In this document: positions 7,105-13,204 of the stretch, piece by piece | How positions within the stretch are numbered: the first letter of the stretch is position 1 | How the letters are laid out: every line of letters begins with the position of its first letter | Source: Saccoglossus kowalevskii | Lineage: Eukaryota > Hemichordata > Enteropneusta > Harrimaniidae | Assembly (NCBI RefSeq): GCF_000003605.2 | Contig: NW_003143806.1 | Span: 142,327 to 155,530 of the forward strand | DNA length: 13,204 nt | Direction: 5' to 3' | The notes under the pieces: generated by a model | What the model was told of the DNA's origin: nothing | Seen by the model: the letters and a program-made list of their open reading frames with translations, nothing else | Databases searched by the model: none | Translations under genes and position numbers: made by a program

Positions 7105-8094
7105 ATGTGAGTCAAGTGACATTATTAAAATATCATTTAAAATTTTTAGTCTGTATTTTGTCACAGTGTGATTTTCACAGTCTCAGTTCTGGCTTTTAGA
7201 TGCAAAACTAATGACGAAATCATACAGGGAATAATTATAGATAATGTGAAAAGAAATTGCACTCGATTGTCAGAATAATCAAATATTAAAAGGATTGAAC
7301 TCGTAACTGACATATTGCGAGAAGGGAAACAATTAAAGTTAGACACTGTCAGTCACTGATAAACCAAGGTACAACTATTACAATAAACCATAAACTCCTT
7401 TACATGAAAAATAAAATTAAAAAAATACATTTTTTTTAGTATATGAAATATTTTGGATGCTGTCATCACAAAGGTTGTTAAAATACAAACATCTTGACAA
7501 CCAGATTGCACATCGTAATGCTTCTTATAAAACCTCAACAGCAGCAATAAAACCTGCTGAGATATCCTCCCATAGTGACACATTATTCAGTAATCTCATG
7601 TGATATCCAATACTTATAAATGTCCTGCAAATATTTGTGATAACAACAGATAATGAGACATAGAATTACTTTCAACTACTTGAAGGAATCCATTTGCAGA
7701 ACTTTTTAAGACTTTAAGACACACTACTTAAGTATCCAGCTGGTTTCCACTATAAACACTATGATAATTTCTACAATACCATCCTTATACTCAGATTTGA
7801 ATGAGCCAAATTTTTTCACTTGTACTTCTTGAATAACACTCATACCATGCAGTTAATAATACAACTCTTTTATACAAAATGTATGAATTTTGTTAAAAAC
7901 ATATGGTACAAAGCTAACTAATCTAGATGTCACATATTTTTGTGCTGTGTAAAAATAACAAGCCTCCCAATAATATTAATTAATAATATTTATTCATATT
8001 TTGTGACCAATTAGTAGACAATTGAGATCTAGCAAATTTATGACTTTTTTCTGGAATAAATTTATGTCAATTTTATTCTGTATTCAATTTGCAT
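7105..8094. other. No gene seen; long AT-rich spacer
   Basis: About 1 kb without a supported feature. Minus-strand frames of 61 and 76 codons (7161-7346 and 7353-7583) have no recognisable motif. Homopolymer A/T runs near 7408-7438 and an ATTAATTAAT palindrome near 7975-7985 are ordinary for this base composition. Confidence 0.5.
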
Positions 8095-8096
8095 TA

Positions 8097-8305
8097 CTGT
8101 AGAATACTTTATTTTCGCTTGGAATTTATTTTCGCTATTTTAGCTGAAGGGATGATTCCGTGAAAATAAAATCCAGTGAATATACTTTTTTTCCTATATT
8201 TCACATTAAAACTCATAAAAAATCAGTGAAAATAAATTCCAAGCAAAACGCCCAAAAAGCCTTTTCAGCAAAAATTAATTCCAGCGAAAATAAAGTATTC
8301 CACAG
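8097..8305 (+). mobile_element. Foldback MITE, 209 bp, with 23-bp terminal inverted repeats
   Basis: The left end CTGTAGAATACTTTATTTTC (continuing GCT) at 8097-8119 is matched by the reverse complement of 8283-8305 with one mismatch in 23. TA flanks both ends at 8095-8096 and 8306-8307, consistent with a TA target-site duplication as in Tc1/mariner-type elements. An additional perfect inverted pair of 17 bp lies at 8117-8133 and 8228-8244, so much of the element can fold back. It encodes no transposase; the 63-codon frame at 8160-8351 starts inside it, runs past its right end and has no domain. It would depend on a transposase elsewhere. Related copies lie at 6502-6672 and 4583-4649, all in the same orientation. 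Confidence 0.87.
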
Positions 8306-8307
8306 TA

Positions 8308-9769
8308 ACTTGATGTGTTTGTGCCTATCATACAACATGTCAACAAATTGAATTTAATTAATTGAAAGCTTTTAGATTTCATCACCAGCTTATATGTGGG
8401 ATAATTTACAATGGACTTGATAGTAATTAAGTCATGTCTTTTAATGACTCATCACTGTAATTTTGTCAGTACATGGTAAACATCAATCATATACAGAATT
8501 AAAGTAAATGAAAAGATGAATTTTAATATACATGTATAAACTTGAAAAAAAACCTAACCTAGCTATACGAGAATTATTAGTACATGTACCTTTCAAAATG
8601 ATATATTACAGATATAAAAAAAAAGAGAAAAGCCGGACATATCAAGAAGAGTAAATGCTTGGGTGCGAGTACAAAAGGAAGAGCAAGAACGCATGGGTTT
8701 GAGAGAGAGCAATAAAGAGGAAAAAAAATGATTAGAGTAGGAATGCTGGCTGTCAAAAGTCGGATATAGTTTGTAAGCCTTGTCTCTCATCTGAAAATGT
8801 CAGAATAATAACCTGTGTATCATAAAAACATTTTTTAATAATTTAAAGCATCACTCAGAATAGGAATTGTATCTTTTAAAGTTGGCACCTATAATTGTAC
8901 AGTGGAATGGTAGATGACATGAATACACCTCATTAGTTGTCACCTGGTGAGTTCGATTAACAAGACAAACTCAACAGCATGGGTCAAAGTTCAAATCAAT
9001 AAATTACAATAGACATGTTACCATGGCAATAAATACTAAATATCAATTCCAATAATTTCAACAGCAAAGAATAAAGCAGTTAAACCTATGAATCTCAGAG
9101 CCAACATAATTTCAATCATAATGTCAGTCTAATGGCGTAAATAGTACAAGGCAATCATAGAAATGAATCCTTTACAGTCATTAAAAAAGTGTTCCTGAAA
9201 TTAATAGGTCTTTTAATGAGTAGTTTATTTCCTATTATTAAATGTGATCATAAATGTTTTTACAGATATAATATGTATATGGTTTATTGTAATACATTGT
9301 TAACTATTAATTAGGCATAAATTAGTGCTGCGAATTATTCTAAATTAATTTTTAAACATGTATTTCATAGTACGGTACATGTATATAGTGTAAATAATGT
9401 ATTTCTACATTTCTCTTCAATGTACATTACAATGCACTAATTTTATACTACATTTGATCTTAACAGTTTGGCTGTCATCTGATCTTGTAGACGTTAAGAT
9501 ATGACATATGTTTAATATGGGACCCATGAGACGTGTGTGTTTTTTGTGAATGCTGGCTTTCCACATAAGCATATGCATCTTAGTAGCTAATACAAACTGT
9601 GTTTCAGTCAACTGTTATTTTAAATGAAAAATAAATGCAAAGATGGAAAAATGCAAAATATTTTCAAAATTTGAAAAAAGTAATTTAGTTACAATTTTCA
9701 CTTGTCAGGAGCTTATATTAATTGAAAACAATTCACAAGGTGAGGTGGAGGTGTTTCTTTTGTTGATTA
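8308..9769. other. No gene seen; long AT-rich spacer
   Basis: About 1.45 kb without a supported gene. A purine-rich block at 8610-8730 opens a + strand frame of about 37 codons rich in Lys, Arg and Glu, with no start codon and no domain. Minus-strand frames at 8593-8790 and 9417-9611 are likewise unconvincing. An exon of a split gene cannot be excluded without transcript data, but I see no splice-site and coding combination that argues for one. Confidence 0.45.
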
Positions 9770-10205
9770 TCTCAGAGCACCTAGCCACATATGCACCAAG
9801 TATTATTGAAATATAATGAGTGCATTGGTTGTTCTTGAGATTTCTATGGAATAGCTAAAAATTAGCATGTAAATTAGATAATTAATATGCATATATTTCA
9901 GCCCTTAACCAAGCACAGCTATGGAGTATCCAAGACAATTTACATATACAAAATGTATGTGCCAAGTTTTACTTAAATATGTTTCGTGGTTTACGAAATA
10001 TTAGCCGAACAGCTTAAAATTGGTTAATTATTATGCAAAGTAGATATTCAATATTCATGAATTTCAGCCAAGAAGTAACCAGGTCTGTGAATTATTACAG
10101 AGCACCTATATATCTATCAAGTTGCATTGGAATCTGTTGACTGGTTCTTTAGATATTATGTCAACATCTGGAAATTTGTTAGTTCATTATTATGCAAATT
10201 ATACA
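9770..10205. repeat. Degenerate tandem repeat, about three units of roughly 160 bp
   Basis: Several landmarks recur in order. CAGAGCACCTA starts near 9774 and near 10098. CCAAG or TCAAG, followed by a short T/A-rich phrase and then a TGGTT-like element, recurs at 9796, 9962 and 10117, spaced 166 and 155 bp. A TATGCA(A/T) motif followed by ATTTCAGCC occurs near 9888-9904 and 10034-10071, with TTATTATGCAAATTAT again near 10187-10202. Identity between units is low by eye, so the array is old. The phrases resemble a dispersed repeat I have seen in marine invertebrate DNA, but I cannot name it. Confidence 0.55.
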
Positions 10206-11176
10206 AATGTTTTGTTTTCCGCTTTCAATTGAAATCATAGGGAAATTCAGCATCCATTAAATCATTCATAGTGGTGTAGAATGGTCAAGTTTATTTTTAG
10301 TTACATTGTAAGGACTACTACCACCAACTAATCTTCATCTGTTCTGGTTATCCTTTCGTTAACATACTTTTCTTTGTCAAATTTTCTCTTATTTAAAACC
10401 ACGTTCCGGTGATTAGGAATACATGTTCATACACATCTTGGCAGAATATGTTTCTGAAAAGTACGATATGCAAATTGTGAAAAATTAGACGAATATGATA
10501 ATATGACGAATATGATAGTCAAAAACATTCTGTTCTCTGGGTACAGATCAGAAAAATGACACCATCCATAATTACATTACACTATATTTAGTTGATATTA
10601 ATATATTATTTCTCATCTGAATTAAATCTTATTATTTTATAGTAATAAGTTGAATTCTGTATGTACATAAACAATGCCACTGCAAATTAAATTGTACGTA
10701 ACTTTTTATTTCTTGCCTCATTAGTACTGTATGTAGTGTATGTTTTGCACTTAGCATTCAACCATCAGACAGGCAACAGTTCACAACTTAGTTAAAATAC
10801 ATAACATGAAAAAAGCTAAGATTATGTACAAGATGGAAAATGATTGGGAACTGATTAAAAATCAAAGCTATAGAAGCAAATGCATTTGAATAGCCAAGAT
10901 TTGCAATACGAATGTCAAGAGACAAACTAAACATTCATACATACATATTTAATAACATGACCAAGGATGGATCATATTATTCCTGATGGGAAATCCAAGT
11001 GGACTGCATGATGCCCACTCAAACCACTACCAATTGTATTACTTACATGCACACTTGCATACTCCAGAATAATTAAGTACATATAAAGATATGTTTTCAG
11101 AATTGTTTCTACTTTTGTGGCCCAAGATATTAACAAATCATTGGAATAAAGTTTTTTTGACTAAAAAGCAATTTTT
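10206..11176. other. No gene seen; AT-rich spacer
   Basis: Nearly 1 kb with nothing supported except a small direct repeat: GACGAATATGATA at 10488-10500 and again at 10505-10517, a 17-bp period. No gene, RNA or terminal repeat was recognised. Confidence 0.5.
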
Positions 11177-11465
11177 AGCTCTGCTGTCGACTTTGTCGAG
11201 CGGAGCTTATCATATAAGTGATTGTCCGTCTACGCCGTCGTCCGTGTCAATGTTTTACTTTTTCGACTTCTTAAAAACAACAAGCCAGAATGCTTTGATA
11301 CTTGGTGTATATGTACCTTGGGTAGACCTCTCTCAGATTTGTTCATTTCATGATGTTATCTTCAATTCTTTAATTTTGGTGAATATTTTTGCAATTAGGC
11401 CACATAAATACAATGCACAACATGTTTACAGGCCAGTGGGAGCTACATGTACATTATGCTATTAA
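11177..11465 (+). repeat. Dispersed-repeat candidate with CpG-rich hairpin end
   Basis: It begins with an imperfect hairpin at 11177-11207, AGCTCTGCTGTCGAC, loop TTT, GTCGAGCGGAGCT. A CpG-rich run follows at 11224-11246 (TCCGTC, CGCCGTCG, TCCGTG), which stands out sharply from the AT-rich surroundings. The next part (TTCGACTTCTTAAAAACAAC, then GATACTTGGTGTATATG, CCTTGGGTAGACC) matches the style of a repeat widely dispersed in marine invertebrate genomes; this is recognition from memory, not a search. A 124-codon frame at 11091-11465 overlaps it but begins outside it, shows no domain and is best explained as fortuitous. The right boundary is approximate. Confidence 0.55.
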
Positions 11466-11479
11466 ACACATGCAGCAAA

Positions 11480-11541
11480 ATTAAAACCAGGTGAATTATT
11501 ATAAGTTTAAATGCTTTAATAATTATTCACCTGGTTCTAAT
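11480..11541. repeat. 62-bp imperfect palindrome
   Basis: The left arm 11480-11502 (core AACCAGGTGAATTATTAT) is the imperfect reverse complement of the right arm 11519-11541 (core ATAATTATTCACCTGGTT). The 12-bp core AACCAGGTGAAT is perfect, and the arms pair at about 20 of 23 positions around a 16-base loop. It sits just after the dispersed repeat and could be a tiny foldback element, a hairpin in a transcript, or a relic of inverted duplication. No flanking duplication was identified. Confidence 0.8.
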
Positions 11542-12398
11542 GTCACTATTTGTTGCTAACCAGTAAAATTCACACACTCAACAAAGACCCAAATTATATC
11601 CAATAAAATGGTGGGTGCATGCTGCTGAGGGTGGATGATTTTAAATTCAATATCCATACAGATAATAGCTTTGATTTAATGGCCATTCAAAGCACATCTT
11701 AGAGTATTTGTTGAAATACAAACAATCCAAGCTTAACTTTGTATGTAGCAGCAGCTGCCACCTGACTTGTACACCTAAACTACCACCCATGTAAATTGTA
11801 CAAATTAATCTGTCTTAATATGATTCATATTAGCGACATACATTGTAGGTAGATACAACAATTAACAAATGAATTATTGAGGACGATAAGAGTAACTTTA
11901 AAAACTGTTTATGAGAAGGTAGCTTTAGAGTTGATGCTTGGGTACACCATATACCGATATATGTACACTCCCGTCAGAAAAACATATAAGTTTCAGTACT
12001 AGTATCTTTTACAGGAAATCCCTAATTAATATTATGTGCTGCCTTTTCCCCATGAGGAATCAAGCTGCATATTTCATTACAATCTACCGGGGGTAAGTCT
12101 CTGAATGTTTCACGTCTACATATACATGTACATGACCAGGCCTTCAGGGAAACATTTTGTATATTGATTAAATTTCTGTACTTGCTCGAAAGTTCTTCTT
12201 CTCACGTAAAAGACATTTCCCCCACAAGATCTAATCACATACATTATATCACTCCTGTGGGATTGGAAGTCATTAATTCAGTGTATAGAAGTCGATCCAC
12301 TGAATTGAATTCTGCTTGAGGTATCGTACATAACTCTAGAAATCCCATGTCATGTAAATGGATCTGTAAAAGTATTGCAATCACATGGTTTTTCATAC
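11542..12398. other. No gene seen; spacer
   Basis: This is unassigned sequence between the palindrome and the terminal minisatellite. No reading frame of note, RNA fold or element boundary was found. Short TACATGTA-type palindromes (for example at 12121-12133) also occur elsewhere in the window. Confidence 0.5.
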
Positions 12399-12550
12399 CG
12401 CCCAACCCTGTCGAGACTAAAGCATAGTTTAGTGTAGTCCAACCTTGTCACGTTTAGTGTATAGTGCAGCCTAGGCAACTTTAATGAAGTCAAGCCCTAT
12501 CAAGTCCATTGTAGTCCAGCATGGTCACGTTTACTGTATATATGCAGCCC
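12399..12550. repeat. Degenerate leading edge of the 25-bp array, about 77-bp unit
   Basis: Two related segments, 12434-12471 and 12511-12550, share GTAGTCCA, GGTCACGTTTA or TGTCACGTTTA, TGTATA and TGCAGCC, and start 77 bp apart. They contain the GTAGTCC and CCAGCCC-type words of the main array plus extra sequence (CACGTTTA ... TGCAGCC) absent from the later copies. A still weaker copy begins near 12399 (CCCAACCCTGTC). This looks like an older, longer repeat unit from which the 25-bp unit was later amplified. Confidence 0.65.
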
Positions 12551-13204
12551 AGCCCTATATCAAGTCCATTGTAGTCCAGCCCTATCAAGTCCATTGTAGT
12601 CCAGCCCTATCAAGTCCATAGTAGTCCAGCCCTATCAAGTCCATAGTAGTCCAGCCCTATCAAGTCCATTGTAGTCCAGCCCTATCAAGTCCATTGTAGT
12701 CCAGCCCTATCAAGTCATTGTAGTCGAGCCCTATCAATTCCATTGTAGTCCAGCCCTATCAAGTCCATTGTAGTCCAGCCCTATCAAGTCCATTGCAGTC
12801 CAGCCCCATCAAGTCCATTGTAGTCGAGCCCTATCAAGTCCATTGTAGTCCAGCCCTATCAAGTCCATTATAGTCCAGCCCTATCAAGTCCATTGCAGTC
12901 CAGCCTTATCAAGTCCATTGTAGTCCAGCCCTATCAAGTCCATTGTAGTCCAGCCCTATATCAAGTCCATTGTAGTCCAGCCCTATCAAGTCCATTTAGT
13001 CCAGCCCTATCAAGTCCATTGTAGTCCAGCCCTATCAAGTCCATTGTAGTCCAGCCCTATCAAGTCCATAGTAGTCCAGCCCTATCAAGTCCATTGTAGT
13101 CCAGCCCTATCAAGTCCATTGTAGTCCAGCCCTATCAAGTCCATTGTAGTCCAGCCCTATCAAGTCCATTGTAGTCCAGCCCCTATCAAGTCCATGTAGT
13201 CCAG
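12489..13204. repeat. 25-bp minisatellite, about 27 copies, running off the window
   Basis: The consensus unit is GTAGTCCAGCCCTATCAAGT plus CCATT, 25 bp. About 27 copies can be counted by the word CCTATCAAG and its variants, with occasional 24- to 27-bp units caused by a single-base loss or an extra AT. An interruption lies at 12521-12550, where the longer ancestral unit intervenes. Variants are shared exactly 100 bp apart (TAGTCGAGCC at 12721 and 12821; CATTGCAGTC at 12791 and 12891), showing a local four-unit duplication. The array is cut by the window end, so its length is unknown. Each unit contains AGTCCA twice. Confidence 0.95.

Noticed and set aside
7970-7995. AT-rich ATTAATTAAT stretch as an origin-like or foldback palindrome
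   Set aside because: The symmetry breaks after about 12 bases, and such strings are common at this base composition.
8610-8730. Purine-rich Lys/Arg/Glu-rich open stretch as a possible exon
   Set aside because: There is no start, no domain and no convincing splice-site pair, and two frames look equally open.
8940-8970. GAGTTCGATTAAC as a tRNA B-box or SINE promoter
   Set aside because: There is no matching A-box or cloverleaf around it, and the B-box match is poor.
9511-9530. TATGGGACCCAT as a stray copy of the 26-bp minisatellite core
   Set aside because: Only about a dozen bases match in the reverse orientation, with no further unit sequence; chance is likely.
11091-11465. 124-codon + strand frame as a gene
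   Set aside because: It is mostly made of the dispersed repeat at 11177-11465, begins in unrelated sequence and shows no conserved domain.

Overview
The window looks like non-coding, repeat-rich nuclear DNA from an animal, most likely a marine invertebrate and possibly a bivalve mollusc. It is strongly AT-rich, has no long open reading frame and no bacterial gene layout, and carries several minisatellites, 5'-truncated LINE insertions with target-site duplications and short foldback transposons. The taxon is inferred from repeat style and remembered resemblance to bivalve and other marine-invertebrate repeats, not from a diagnostic gene. I found no intact host protein gene, rRNA, tRNA or CRISPR array.

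Layout: 1-220 is a perfect 32-bp tandem array running off the left edge. 713-831 is a 28-bp array of four copies. About 1041-1467 is a decayed LINE 3' end. 2164-2805 is a 26-bp minisatellite of about 24 diverged copies. 3483-4271 is a 5'-truncated LINE with a broken reverse-transcriptase C-terminus, flanked by a 12-bp target-site duplication. 4583-4649 is the right end of a foldback element. 4767-5129 is a second 5'-truncated LINE, of another family, with a poly-A tail and a 14-bp target-site duplication. 5643-5660 resembles a tRNA-Leu primer-binding site of an LTR retroelement relic. 6502-6672 and 8097-8305 are two further copies of the foldback (MITE) family. 7001-7104 is a 21-bp array. 9770-10205 holds about three degenerate units of roughly 160 bp. 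11177-11465 is a dispersed-repeat candidate with a CpG-rich hairpin end. 11480-11541 is a strong imperfect palindrome. 12399-13204 is a 25-bp minisatellite of about 27 copies that runs off the right edge.

No genes act together here. The history is one of repeat turnover: three LINE 3' ends on the + strand, three copies of one foldback family at different stages of decay, and five minisatellites in 13 kb. Both window ends lie inside tandem arrays, which suggests a contig bounded by repeats that assembly could not cross. The best-supported observations are the two LINE insertions whose boundaries can be fixed to the base by their target-site duplications. I do not see a novel gene system.
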